Of a stretch of DNA of 64,000 nt, positions 7,958 to 16,653 are shown piece after piece; position 1 is the stretch's first letter; each line of letters opens with the position of its first letter. Below the pieces are notes generated by a model. It had not been told where the DNA came from and ran no database searches. It was given only the letters and a program-made list of their open reading frames with translations. Origin of the DNA: Bacillota bacterium (GTDB taxonomy: Bacteria; Bacillota; DSM-12270; Thermacetogeniales; Thermacetogeniaceae); assembly GCA_029907475.1 (NCBI GenBank), contig JARYLU010000009.1:22120-86119 (forward strand), written 5' to 3'. The position numbers were made by a program, and so were the translations under genes.

Positions 7958-9094
7958 TTAAGAAAGATAAGGCTCCAGGAGCCGGGCAACGGCACGTGCA
8001 GCAGCCGGCTTTTTCAGCCGGGAAGCTGCCTGTTTCATTTCAGTACGCAGGTGAGCATCCTTGAGCACGCGGCGCAAGCACTCCGAAAGCTCGGAGATGT
8101 TTTGGGCCGCCAGCGCCGCCCCTGCCGCCACGAGAAAGGCGCGGTTGCTCTCCTCCTGGCAGGGGAGCGGCCTGTAAATAACTACGGGCAGTTCCATCGC
8201 AAGGGCCTCGCTCATCGTTAATCCCCCCGCCTTGCTGACCAGGCAGCTTGCCGCTCCCATGAAGGAGGGAACCTCTTTCGTGAAGCCCAGGATCAACACT
8301 TTGTTGCGCCCCTTTTTCACGAGCCGGCGCAGCTTGAAGCGCTGCCTGGGATGGCGGACACCGGCCACTACTCCGACCAAAGGAACGGGAAAGTCGGCCA
8401 GAAGCCGGCAGAGGCGGGGAAGGTCCCCCCTGAAGCAGGTAGCCCCGTTGAGGACGAAAACCAGGGGAAGCCCTTCGCTTGCAGGAGGTAGGCCCGGGAG
8501 CAGCTCAGGGAGCTTTTTTCCTGGATGTGTTTCAAAACGCGGGTCAATCGGGATCCCGGTTGCAGCCACCTGATGAGGCGGGATTTTGCGGCAAATCAGA
8601 TCCCCGGCCATGACCTCGTTGGCAACGATGTAGAGGTCGGTGCCCGGCTGAATCCATTGCTGGTGCAAAGTGTAATCAGTAACGACAGTCACCAGGGGGC
8701 AGCGGACCAGTCCCCGCCGCTTCAGGTTCGCAGCGACTGCGGCAGGAACGGGGAAGGTGCTGATTAAAAGAACCGGGTTCGCGCGCCGGAGGTACCTGCG
8801 AAACCTCCGCGCCCCGCACGTACAGATAAACTTCTGAAAAAGGGAACCGGGCCGGAGCTGGTTCGTATAAGCAAAAAAACGGCGGTAAAGCCGCGGCATA
8901 TGGATCATCAAGTCGTGGTAGCCGAGCCTGGTCAACCAGTCGAAGAAAAAGCCGGCAAACTTCAGGTAGTTAACGACATCCACCTGAACCCCAGGGTAGG
9001 TCTGCTCCAAGGCCTCCTTCAAGGCCTGAGCGGCTTGCCAGTGACCGGCCCCGAAACGCACCGCCAGAATCGCGACCCGTTTTGCCTCTCCCAT
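7958..9094 (-). CDS. processive diacylglycerol glucosyltransferase / MGDG synthase-like GT28
   Basis: A 378-residue MurG/UgtP-like glycosyltransferase. The N-terminal motif FGAGHWQAAQALKEAL corresponds to the glycine-rich acceptor site of MGDG synthases, and the N-terminal domain is the MGDG_synth type. The C-terminal donor site contains FLVNGA-like sequence, GFTKEVPSFMGAASCLVSK and GGLTMSEALAMELPVV. It probably adds sugars from UDP-sugar to diacylglycerol to form membrane glycolipids at the cytoplasmic face. The ATG at 9094 matches the family start; an in-frame GTG 36 nt upstream lacks a ribosome binding site. UDP-GlcNAc transfer as in MurG is less likely because the acceptor domain is MGDG-type. 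Confidence 0.85.
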   Translation of the reverse strand: MGEAKRVAILAVRFGAGHWQAAQALKEALEQTYPGVQVDVVNYLKFAGFFFDWLTRLGYHDLMIHMPRLYRRFFAYTNQLRPGSLFQKFICTCGARRFRRYLRRANPVLLISTFPVPAAVAANLKRRGLVRCPLVTVVTDYTLHQQWIQPGTDLYIVANEVMAGDLICRKIPPHQVAATGIPIDPRFETHPGKKLPELLPGLPPASEGLPLVFVLNGATCFRGDLPRLCRLLADFPVPLVGVVAGVRHPRQRFKLRRLVKKGRNKVLILGFTKEVPSFMGAASCLVSKAGGLTMSEALAMELPVVIYRPLPCQEESNRAFLVAAGAALAAQNISELSECLRRVLKDAHLRTEMKQAASRLKKPAAARAVARLLEPYLS

Positions 9095-9233
9095 TCTCAA
9101 GCCCCCAGAGTGACCCCTTTCGTCCGGCACTCAACCAATTTGCGAGTGCTCAAACTGCAAACAACCAAACCACATTTAAATTGAACGCCAGGTTTCATTC
9201 AGTACGACAATTTTATGGTAGGCTACGAGCGGG

Positions 9234-9260
9234 AAAAAATCAAGACCGGGATTCACCGGT
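9234..9260 (-). terminator. terminator after the SLH-protein gene
   Basis: ACCGG/CCGGT with a 6-nt loop followed by CTTGATTTTTT on the minus strand, about 30 nt past the stop. Confidence 0.4.
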
Positions 9261-9289
9261 CAACCGGAACCAATTGAATAACAGTGCGG

Positions 9290-11647
9290 TTAATCGGATG
9301 ATGGCGCAGCTAACGGTACGGTTTTGGAATAAAGCAGGGACTGGTAGATGAGGGTGGCAACTTCGGCCCTGGTGGCTGAAGCTGCAGGCCGGAAGTAACC
9401 TCCGCTCCCCTGCAAGATCCCGGCCGCTGTCGCACGACGTACCGCTTCCTGGGCCCAGGAGGGAATCTGCCCGGCATCCTCAAAGACAACCGGGGAACGG
9501 GCTTCCGGAAGCTCCAGGGCACGGGCAATCAAGACCGCAAGCTCGGCGCGGGAAATTGCCCGGTCCGGCCGGAAGGTTCCATCCGGGTATCCTCCGATGA
9601 CGCCCCGGCCCCAGGCAGCTTTCAGGCCGGGAAGCGCCCAGCCAGGAATTTCGTCCCTGAAAGGAAGGTTCACTTTATCAGAAACCGACCATCCGAGGGC
9701 GCGCGCCAGGATGGTTACAAATTCGGCCCTGGTAACCGCCCGGTCCGGCCGGAAGGTTCCATCCGGATAGCCCCGGATCACATCCCGCCCGACCAGCTCC
9801 CGCACGGGAACCTGGGCCCAGTGGCCTGCCACATCGGGAGGAAGGGGAACTCCCACCGTCACGGGAACCTCAACAGCGAAACCCAAAAAGGAAGCCCTGA
9901 TCTTCCCTGCCGCATCCTCACTCCCTGCAGAGAACCTTCCGTTCTGGACCGCTCCAATTGCTCCCTCCACTTCCCAAAGCACTTCAGTGGGGGGAAGTGT
10001 CCAGACCCTCCCGTCTTTTCCCCGCACCTGCGCCTTGAAAGAAACCTCTTCTCCCGGGTTGAGCTTAACCACACCGGGAGCCACTTCTAAACCTTCCAGA
10101 TCCGCCGGTCCGATCACCCTTACCTGGTACTCCTGCCGGATTCCTTGAAAAGCTGCTTCGAGAGTCACGGTTCCGCTCTCCAGCCCCCGGAAACGGTTTC
10201 CCTCAAAGGCGCCGCTCCCTTTCCGGACGGTCCACTTCACCTGGCCCGCCTCTACAGGGAAGGGGTTGTAGTATTCATCGTAACCCCGCGCTTCGAAGGT
10301 GTACTCCAGGCCGGCAAGCACTTCGCGCGGTCCCTGGACCACCAGCCCCGCGAGTTTTCCTTGAGGAGCGGTGGTAAAGATCCCCAGGGCGTTGGGGACC
10401 GGGCGGGGCGTATCCTGCGCCGGATTATTCACCAGGATGGGCAACTCTTCTCCCAGGGGACGGACGGCGAGGCTCGTAGAACCACCCCCGTCGAGGTTCA
10501 GGGCGCGCCAGACGCCAAGCCGCTCTGCGAGGAATTCAGCCAGCTCCCGCTGGAACATCCCCCGGCTCTTCTTTCCCCCTTCGACGGCCACCAGGTAGAG
10601 CCTCTTCCCATCCTGCGAGAAGCCCACCGCGGAGCGGGCGAACTTCCCTTCAATGTCTTTAGGGAAAGCCGCAACGGGCTTCCCGTTCACAACAAGGAGG
10701 TTCCTCCCGCCGACAGCGGTTTGAACTTCCTCGCCCCGGGGCGTGACCCGGTAACTCACGGAAACGCGGGCGCCGGGTTGACAGTAAGCGCGCAGGAACT
10801 GCGCCGCCGCGCCATGGCCGGCCAGCACAAAACCACGTTCAGGGATTGCGACACCGGGCTGGTCCTCGCGGACCTCAAGAACAACCCCGTCCTTTACTAC
10901 CACTTCCACCCAGCCCGGCAGGTCGGTCTGGGCACCCCGGCTCACCGGTCCCCAGCAGGAGTCGTAGAGGTGAAGCCGCTCGCAATCGGAGACATCCGTC
11001 TGGCCTCCAACGAGAACAGAATAGCGGGGCTTGTTGATCCCGGCAAGGGGAAAGGTCAAAGGGAAGAGTGCTGCTTCGCCCGTACTGGCATTGAGCATGT
11101 CGCTACTTTGTGTGTCACTCGAATCCGGTGGGGGGGTAACCTGAACATGCCCTTCGAAATTGAATATTTCGACCAGGGGTACCAGATCGCGGGTCAGGGC
11201 AAAGGCATAAAAATCATCCCGCAGCATCGGGCTCGTTAAAACCTGCCCATCCTTGACGGTAATCCCCAGGGGGTGTTTTCCCTCTTTGAGGTGGAAAAAA
11301 TCTGCATTGAGGGCGGCAACCGCCCCGACGCGGCGGGTCGTTTCGTGAACCGGGCGCACCGCGCCAAAACTCTGGTTATCGGCTCCCACCAGCACGTCGA
11401 CCTTCACGTAGGGATTGGCGAGGTCTATATTCAAGGTGTAAATCTTCAAAGGTCCCTCATCGGTTTCTTGAAAGAACTCCTGAAGAGTGACGCCTGACGC
11501 AACAGGCTCTGTCCTCACCTCTTCGCGGAGCACGGTGTATGCCCCGGCAGGGAGGGGAAGCCCCAGAGCAAGAGAAAAAATCAGGCAGAAAACTGCCCCC
11601 ACCCTTATTCTCCGAAGATGTCGCCCCCATCTCAGACGTTGCTTCAT
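9290..11647 (-). CDS. SLH-anchored phosphodiester glycosidase (NAGPA) family protein
   Basis: A 785-residue exported wall protein. Residues 1-36 form a signal peptide ending near PLPAGA. Residues about 90-430 are a NAGPA domain (VAALNADFFHLKEGKHPLGI, RSAVGFSQDGKRLYLV, LNLDGGGSTSLAVRP). Residues about 435-610 are Ig-like segments (VVQGPREVLAGLEYTFEARG; LEVAPGVVKLNPGEEVSFKA). Residues about 615-785 hold three SLH repeats, two of them with GYPDGTFRPDRA. SLH domains bind secondary cell-wall polymer, so the enzyme is displayed on the surface. Related domains remove GlcNAc or sugar phosphates from wall polymers. It is a single-gene unit with a terminator downstream. Confidence 0.9.
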   Translation of the reverse strand: MKQRLRWGRHLRRIRVGAVFCLIFSLALGLPLPAGAYTVLREEVRTEPVASGVTLQEFFQETDEGPLKIYTLNIDLANPYVKVDVLVGADNQSFGAVRPVHETTRRVGAVAALNADFFHLKEGKHPLGITVKDGQVLTSPMLRDDFYAFALTRDLVPLVEIFNFEGHVQVTPPPDSSDTQSSDMLNASTGEAALFPLTFPLAGINKPRYSVLVGGQTDVSDCERLHLYDSCWGPVSRGAQTDLPGWVEVVVKDGVVLEVREDQPGVAIPERGFVLAGHGAAAQFLRAYCQPGARVSVSYRVTPRGEEVQTAVGGRNLLVVNGKPVAAFPKDIEGKFARSAVGFSQDGKRLYLVAVEGGKKSRGMFQRELAEFLAERLGVWRALNLDGGGSTSLAVRPLGEELPILVNNPAQDTPRPVPNALGIFTTAPQGKLAGLVVQGPREVLAGLEYTFEARGYDEYYNPFPVEAGQVKWTVRKGSGAFEGNRFRGLESGTVTLEAAFQGIRQEYQVRVIGPADLEGLEVAPGVVKLNPGEEVSFKAQVRGKDGRVWTLPPTEVLWEVEGAIGAVQNGRFSAGSEDAAGKIRASFLGFAVEVPVTVGVPLPPDVAGHWAQVPVRELVGRDVIRGYPDGTFRPDRAVTRAEFVTILARALGWSVSDKVNLPFRDEIPGWALPGLKAAWGRGVIGGYPDGTFRPDRAISRAELAVLIARALELPEARSPVVFEDAGQIPSWAQEAVRRATAAGILQGSGGYFRPAASATRAEVATLIYQSLLYSKTVPLAAPSSD

Positions 11648-11766
11648 TTTCCCGGCTAGAAATGCCTCCCGGCATTTTCAGCCCTTTCCCTCCTTCAGGT
11701 GATATCGTGCAACAAATGGCTCTAAAATATTAGACAAGTTCGGAGGGTAAAATGTTCCGTCTTTTC

Positions 11767-12222
11767 CTAATTTTTTACTTCCTTTTCGATCTGCTCCAGT
11801 ACTGCGGGGAGGCTGGCCGCGACTTCCGGGGTGAGCTCCATCCCCCAGTCGATTTCCTTGGGCTCGACTCCGATAATAACCACGCGCGGGGTGCGCTCCT
11901 CTAAAATTTCTAAGCTCCGGATCACCTGTAAAATCCCGAGGTCGTGCAGGGAGATGGGGGTGTCCTGCTGCTGCGACCGGAAATCGCCAGGGGTGACCCG
12001 GTATACCGCCCCGGCCGGTTCCCCGCCGCGCAGAGCATCCACAATGATGATTTTATCCGCCCCCACAAGGAGCGGTAAAAGGTCAAAGCCTGCCGTCCCC
12101 CCGTCGATGAGCTCCACTCCCGGGGGGAGGTCGCGCCCCGCGAGGGCGCGGATCGCGTGGACCCCTACTCCTTCGTCTTTCAGCAAGAGGTTGCCAATTC
12201 CCAAAATGATGGTTTTTTCCAA
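11767..12222 (-). CDS. [NiFe] hydrogenase maturation protease (HyaD/HybD/HycI family)
   Basis: A 151-residue endopeptidase that clips the C-terminal tail of the hydrogenase large subunit after nickel insertion. It shows GIGNLLLKDEGVGVHA at the N-terminus (the conserved Glu/Asp nickel site), VDALRGGEPAG, and SLHDLG with the conserved His. The TTG start at 12222 is preceded by GAGAGAGGGA and gives the standard N-terminus; a GTG 21 codons earlier has no ribosome binding site. It lies just downstream of the hydrogenase genes, but a terminator at 12486-12517 intervenes, so it may have its own promoter or depend on read-through. No hypA-F genes are in the window. Confidence 0.9.
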   Translation of the reverse strand: MEKTIILGIGNLLLKDEGVGVHAIRALAGRDLPPGVELIDGGTAGFDLLPLLVGADKIIIVDALRGGEPAGAVYRVTPGDFRSQQQDTPISLHDLGILQVIRSLEILEERTPRVVIIGVEPKEIDWGMELTPEVAASLPAVLEQIEKEVKN

Positions 12223-12485
12223 GTAGATCCCTCTCTCTTTAATTTCTTCTGCCCCCGGGATATCCCGGGAATCAGCCCCTTGCACAGGGCAGTCCAGTTA
12301 GATTATACCTCATCAAACCTGCTTCCGGGTCCTTCATTCTCAAGAAGATTTCAGGGCGAGCCCCGGGAACGCTTTTTGCGACCGGCATTTCGTGTCCCAA
12401 GGTGTTAAGTTTTTTGCGCCGGTTTCGACGGCAACGATAGTAAGCAGCTGTAGCGGTGCATAAGGGCGGGCTTCGTATCTTCAAG

Positions 12486-12517
12486 TAAAAGGCCGGCCTG
12501 AACTTCCCAGGCCGGCT
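12486..12517 (-). terminator. terminator after the hydrogenase structural genes
   Basis: A perfect 9-bp stem GCCGGCCTG/CAGGCCGGC with a 7-nt loop is followed on the minus strand by GCCTTTTACTT. It lies about 35 nt after the cytochrome b stop and before the protease gene. Between it and 12222 I see no further gene. Confidence 0.65.
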
Positions 12518-12552
12518 TCAGAACCGTTAATTTAACCGTTAGTTGAGCGCCG

Positions 12553-13209
12553 TTAATGCCCGTGCCTGTACGGGCTCCATGTCCGGGGGAACGACGAACT
12601 GTGCTTCCGGTGCCTGCTGTGCAGATCCTCAGGAACATGTCCGCTGATTATCCCGATGATGTTGGCAATCCCCTCGGTAATGTCCAGGTAGAGGTGAGCC
12701 GCAACGCAGTAGACGAAAACCCAGGCCACAATGTAGTGAATGTAGCGGACGGCAATGGGGCCCCCGAGCCATACGGCCCAGTGATTCAAGGCAGTCGGCC
12801 AGTAGAGAATAAAGCCGGTGACGATCTGGATGATGAGCAGGGGGACGAAGCCCGCGTACATCATCTTCTGGCCCGGGTTGTATTTCTCTCCCCAGTCGGG
12901 GAGCTCGTCACTCAGGAACGTATAGTACTTCATCAAGGCAATCATGTTCGGAATGTCGCGGAACCTGGGCTTAAAGTTCCTGGAATCTCCGCTGATGAAG
13001 GCGTAGTAGAGGCGCCCCACGAGACCGGCGATTACTGCGTACATAAAAATAAAGTGGATTTTCCGGGCGACATCCATTGAAGAAAAAATGGGAAAGCCAT
13101 AAGGTGTATGAATATAAAAGCCGGTTAAAATCAGCATGATAATCGAAACCGCGTTCCACCAGTGAAAAAAGCGGACCGCCAGGGTATGGCGAAGGATCAT
13201 GCGCTTCAC
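12553..13209 (-). CDS. [NiFe] hydrogenase cytochrome b subunit
   Basis: A 218-residue integral membrane di-heme cytochrome b (HyaC/HydC/HupC type) with four hydrophobic segments. Candidate heme ligands are H in RFFHWWNAV, RKIHFIFMY, RYIHYIVAW and VAAHLYLD. It passes electrons from the periplasm-side hydrogenase to the menaquinone pool. The GTG at 13209, after AAGGGGG, starts 13 nt past the large-subunit stop. The C-terminus is His/Arg/Ser-rich and cytosolic. It is the third gene of the small-large-cytochrome operon. Confidence 0.92.
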   Translation of the reverse strand: MKRMILRHTLAVRFFHWWNAVSIIMLILTGFYIHTPYGFPIFSSMDVARKIHFIFMYAVIAGLVGRLYYAFISGDSRNFKPRFRDIPNMIALMKYYTFLSDELPDWGEKYNPGQKMMYAGFVPLLIIQIVTGFILYWPTALNHWAVWLGGPIAVRYIHYIVAWVFVYCVAAHLYLDITEGIANIIGIISGHVPEDLHSRHRKHSSSFPRTWSPYRHGH

Positions 13210-13222
13210 TATCCCTACCCCC

Positions 13223-14647
13223 TTAATAGACCCGGAACTTGCGAAGCTTCCGGTCCGGGGTAATGACGTGAACGGCACAGGCGATACACGGGTCAAAGGC
13301 GCGTACAACCCGCACAACCTCGATGGGGTTATTGGGATCCTTTACAGGCGTGCCGACCAGCGCTTGCTCGATGGGCCCCGGCTGGCCCTGCTCATCCCGC
13401 GGGCTGCCATTCCAGGTCGTAGGTACTACCGCATTATACTTCGCGACCCGGCCGGCTTCGATCTTGATCCAGTGCCCCAGCGCGCCCCGCGCTGCCTCGG
13501 TGAGGCCCATTCCCGTTGCCTGATTGGGCACCTTGTGAGGATTGCAGGTGGGCTTGCCGGGCTCCAACTGGCCAAGCCAATCCAACATTGCTTCGGCCAC
13601 CATCTTCGCCTCCTGGGCGCGTGCGGCGTGGCGGCCCATGACGGAGAAGGCTTTTTCTCCCAGGGCCCTGAGCTGCTGATCCTTACTTATCCAGATCCGC
13701 GCCAGCGGCCCGACTTCGTGAACTTTTCCGTCATAACGCGGCGCTTTCAGCCAGGAGTAAGCCCCTTCCTTATCAGGAGCAGGGGTGATCACGCTTTCGC
13801 CGGGGTGTTTGTCGATGGTATCATCGTCGTACCAGGAGTATTTAACATCTTCGGTGACTTTGGCCGGATCGAAGTCCCTGTCTGCCCCCCCGGTGTAGCA
13901 GCCCCGGGTGAAAAAGAGGGTCCCGTTATCATCTACGGGGAAGGCACCGTACGCAAGGAGGTTTTTGCAGCCCCGCCCGATGTCAAGCCAATCCTTGTAA
14001 ACACTGGCCACGGCCAGCACATCGGGAATGTAAACATTATTGATAAAAGAGATTAATTCCTGGAGGCGGAACTTGAACTCCAGAATTTTCTCTGCATCTA
14101 CGGTTTCCGTCACACCACCGGGAACGATCGCCCGCTGGCCCGGCATTCTGCCTCCGAAGATCGCCAGCATTTCGTGCGCTTTCTTCCGCATCTCCAGAGC
14201 CTGGATGTAATGGTTTACCGCGGCGCTGTTGACCTCCTCGGGGAGGCGGTAGTCTCCTTCATAACGTGGGGCCAGCGGCGCGATGGTATCAGGGGCTTTC
14301 ACGTAGTCCAGGGCCGCCAGGTGGTAAAAATGGAGGATATGAGACTGGATGTAATTCGCCCCAAGGATGAGATTGCGGATGATCCGGCCGTTGCTGGGCG
14401 GCGCAATGTCAAAAGCATCATCTAAGGCCAGGGTCGCGGCTGTGGCGTGGCCAATCGGACAAACTCCACAGATCCGCTGAACGACCTCCTGGGCGTCCCG
14501 CGGGTCGTGGCCCTGCAAAATAAGCTCCAGGCCCCGGAAAAGGGTTCCGCTGCTGTGGGCGCTGACAACTTGACCCCCCTCAACCTCAACTTCAATCTTC
14601 AAGTGGCCCTCGATTCTGGTTACGGGATCGACAATCACTTTTGCCAT
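13223..14647 (-). CDS. [NiFe] hydrogenase large subunit (group 1 uptake type)
   Basis: A 474-residue catalytic subunit binding the Ni-Fe(CN)2CO centre. The N-terminal ligand motif is RICGVCPIGHA (about residues 61-71). The C-terminal motif is DPCIACAVH, followed by the tail VITPDRKLRKFRVY that the maturation protease is expected to remove after the His. The start lies after AGGTAGGTG. It pairs with the Tat-exported small subunit upstream and is carried out with it by hitchhiking, since it has no signal of its own. Expected function is H2 oxidation coupled to quinone reduction. Confidence 0.95.
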   Translation of the reverse strand: MAKVIVDPVTRIEGHLKIEVEVEGGQVVSAHSSGTLFRGLELILQGHDPRDAQEVVQRICGVCPIGHATAATLALDDAFDIAPPSNGRIIRNLILGANYIQSHILHFYHLAALDYVKAPDTIAPLAPRYEGDYRLPEEVNSAAVNHYIQALEMRKKAHEMLAIFGGRMPGQRAIVPGGVTETVDAEKILEFKFRLQELISFINNVYIPDVLAVASVYKDWLDIGRGCKNLLAYGAFPVDDNGTLFFTRGCYTGGADRDFDPAKVTEDVKYSWYDDDTIDKHPGESVITPAPDKEGAYSWLKAPRYDGKVHEVGPLARIWISKDQQLRALGEKAFSVMGRHAARAQEAKMVAEAMLDWLGQLEPGKPTCNPHKVPNQATGMGLTEAARGALGHWIKIEAGRVAKYNAVVPTTWNGSPRDEQGQPGPIEQALVGTPVKDPNNPIEVVRVVRAFDPCIACAVHVITPDRKLRKFRVY

Positions 14648-14670
14648 CTGTTTTTCACCTACCTTCTCTC

Positions 14671-15711
14671 TTATTTACCGCCGAGCCGGCCTGTGGCAAT
14701 GTTGCCGACCAGGTGGGCGCCAATCCCGGCCACTACCGCAGCACCCAGCACGGCCCCGACCGCGTCCGCGCTGGCGGTAATGTTGGGAAGCGGCACGCCG
14801 GGCATCCGCGCGTAGAACGGTGTGGCGTCATCGGGGAAACCTTTTTCCGTGCAGGCAATGCAGGGCGCACCCGCCTTCAGACACCAGCTCACGCCGCCGT
14901 TCCACTGGCGGTCAAAGCTGTCGCAGTGGGCCTGGGGCCCCTTGCAGCCGATCTCCAGCAGGCAGCCTGGCTCGCTGAAAGATTTCGCGAACTTGCTGTT
15001 GTCAAAGTACTGGCGCCGCGGGCAGTTGTCGTGGACCAGTTTGCCGTAGAAAACCTTGGGCCTCCCGAGCTTGTCAACCTCAGGAAGTTCTCCAAAGAGT
15101 AAAACGTGGGCAAGGCTTCCCACGATCCAGTCGGGATGGGGAGGACAGCCGGAAATGTTGAGGACCGGAGTGTTGATGCCCTCCTCTTTAAAGACATCCT
15201 GCACACCCTTACAGCCCGTCGGATTTGGATCGGCCGCCGGAATCCCGCCATAGGCAGCACAGGTCCCGACAGCCAGGACGGCGGCTGCATTCTCGCCAAG
15301 TTCCTTCACTCTATCCAGGAAAGTCAGGTGTTTTCCATCCCGCTCCCCAACCGTACAGTAAATTCCGCCGTCTTTGGTGGGGACCGCCCCTTCAACCACC
15401 AGGTAGTAGTTCCCTGCAGCTTCCGTTTCTTCAATCACCCTCATCGCGAGTTCTCCTGCCGCTGCAGAGACGTTGGGGTGGAATTTTAAACTAATAACTT
15501 CTGTCAAAATTTTCAAAATATCGGGCTGGACGGAATTTAACAAGGAGATCGAACAACCCGTACAACTGGCGCCTTGAATCCAGAGCACCGGCGGGTTTCC
15601 TGCGGCAGGGACGGCCCGGGCAAGTTCGGGCAACAGGGCCTGGGATAAGCTAACCGCCGCTGCAGAACCTGCGCATAACTTGAGAAAATCGCGGCGACTT
15701 AATTCTTTCAT
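14671..15711 (-). CDS. [NiFe] hydrogenase small subunit, Tat-exported and membrane-anchored
   Basis: A 346-residue iron-sulfur subunit with a twin-arginine signal SRRDFLKLCAG at residues 5-15 and an A-x-A type cleavage region near PELARA. The proximal cluster motif is GASCTGCSISLLNS, and later cysteines in VGTCAAYGG, SGCPPHPDW, CPRRQYFD, CLLEIGCKGPQ and CIACTEKGFPD supply the proximal, medial and distal clusters. A C-terminal hydrophobic anchor (GAVLGAAVVAGIGAHLVG) fixes it to the membrane next to the cytochrome b subunit. The ATG follows GAAGGAGGG. It is the first gene of the operon. Confidence 0.95.
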   Translation of the reverse strand: MKELSRRDFLKLCAGSAAAVSLSQALLPELARAVPAAGNPPVLWIQGASCTGCSISLLNSVQPDILKILTEVISLKFHPNVSAAAGELAMRVIEETEAAGNYYLVVEGAVPTKDGGIYCTVGERDGKHLTFLDRVKELGENAAAVLAVGTCAAYGGIPAADPNPTGCKGVQDVFKEEGINTPVLNISGCPPHPDWIVGSLAHVLLFGELPEVDKLGRPKVFYGKLVHDNCPRRQYFDNSKFAKSFSEPGCLLEIGCKGPQAHCDSFDRQWNGGVSWCLKAGAPCIACTEKGFPDDATPFYARMPGVPLPNITASADAVGAVLGAAVVAGIGAHLVGNIATGRLGGK

Positions 15712-16278
15712 ACCAATCCCTCCTTCTTCTTTTTCGAAATGCCGTCAGTATTCTCAAAATGAAACACCGCCACGCCGGCGCGGCGCGCTTTTGTCAGGCA
15801 GCCCGCTCGAGCCGGCCCCACCACCCCCTTTCTGGCAAAAAACCCTTTTCCCGTCTCCACAGTTAATAAAGAAAACAAACAGGCAGCCCACCAGCATTCT
15901 GCTTCGGCAGAGGTGTAATGACAAACCACTGGAACCAGGGTTGGGCGGCCCCCGGTAGCCGGCAAGCTGCCTGCTGTTGTAAACGATTCCTTGATCTTGC
16001 AAGTTTTTTCGCATTTTAAAAATTGAATACTCTTTAAAGAAAAATATGCAAATTTGGTGCCAACAGAGCCCTGTAAAAAATCTTTCCCACTGTGCTTACA
16101 GGTCCAAGAGTTTCCCCGGAGCAACGTTAAACCCTTGGAGGGGCTTGTCTTCTCAAGAATTCAGACTCTTATTAATTATATTAATTATATGGTAAGCGTG
16201 ATTATTTAGATTATTTTATCTTTATTCTCTTTCAATTCCAAAAATCCTTCTTTTGGGGACCAGATGGTGGCGCGGCCG
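15712..16278. other. long intergenic region upstream of the hydrogenase operon
   Basis: About 570 nt without a supportable gene. It must hold the hydrogenase promoter. It contains an AT-rich direct repeat (TTAATTATATTAATTATAT near 16171-16189) and a T/A-rich tract at about 16195-16255, but I see no confident -35/-10 pair. Open frames here have no family resemblance or ribosome binding site. Confidence 0.5.
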
Positions 16279-16300
16279 AATAGTGAAAGATTTCACTATT
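16279..16300. repeat. perfect 22-bp palindrome, operator-like
   Basis: AATAGTGAAA-GA-TTTCACTATT has perfect 10-bp arms around a 2-nt centre. Two-fold symmetry of this length fits a dimeric repressor site better than a terminator, since there is no loop or T-tract. The bound factor is unknown. It lies between the hydrogenase operon and the Mop-domain remnant. Confidence 0.55.
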
Positions 16301-16313
16301 ACCTGCTATTAAA

Positions 16314-16348
16314 AGCCCTGCATTGCGGAAAAGGAGCAATACAGGGCT
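16314..16348 (-). terminator. hairpin, possible leftward terminator downstream of deoC
   Basis: AGCCCTG-c-ATTGC pairs with GCAAT-a-CAGGGCT around a 9-nt loop (12 pairs, one mismatch). Read leftward it exits into TTTTAATAG. It is about 300 nt past the deoC stop. Confidence 0.45.
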
Positions 16349-16532
16349 CAACAAATTCCTGCGTGTCTCCTTTCCGCACTGGGAGGCGCACCCGTTTCCA
16401 GGTACACCCTAACGGTCAACCGCCGTGGCGCAGATCCTGCGCGACAGGCCGCTTGACTCGGAGAACCTTTAATTGTCTGATGGATACATTCGACACGAAT
16501 AAGGGAATTCCTGCATAAAAACTGCTTTGTGA

Positions 16533-16646
16533 CAGCAGAATACTAAAAAAACAAACACCACCGTCTCGGCAAACAGGCTGGATTTGAAGGAAGGGGACGA
16601 GGTGACGGCCCTGGTCAAGGCCAGTTTTGTGATGATTACGAAATAA
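16533..16646 (+). pseudogene. remnant of a Mop (molybdopterin/molybdate-binding) domain
   Basis: A frame ending TAA at 16646 reads VSANRLDLKEGDEVTALVKA then SFVMITK. This matches the C-terminal half of Mop/TOBE domains (typically ...LKEGDEVTAVIKATSVMIGK). An in-frame stop lies just before 16533 and there is no start codon or ribosome binding site. The N-terminal half of the roughly 68-residue domain (GKV...VNAEV...) is not found upstream. It is therefore a 3' fragment of a molbindin or ModE/ModC-type gene on the opposite strand to its neighbours. Confidence 0.7.
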
Positions 16647-16653
16647 GCGCAAG

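Noticed and set aside
10145..11239. 364-codon frame antisense to the SLH protein
   Set aside because: It is the shadow of a GC-rich gene with clear signal peptide, NAGPA and SLH domains on the other strand; no ribosome binding site or family.
12408..12480. tmRNA-like 5' phrase GGTTTCGACGG
   Set aside because: No tag reading frame or 3' acceptor half follows, and the region continues directly into the hydrogenase terminator.
15708..16124. 138-codon leftward frame in the hydrogenase upstream region
   Set aside because: No homology, poor ribosome binding site and composition unlike neighbours.
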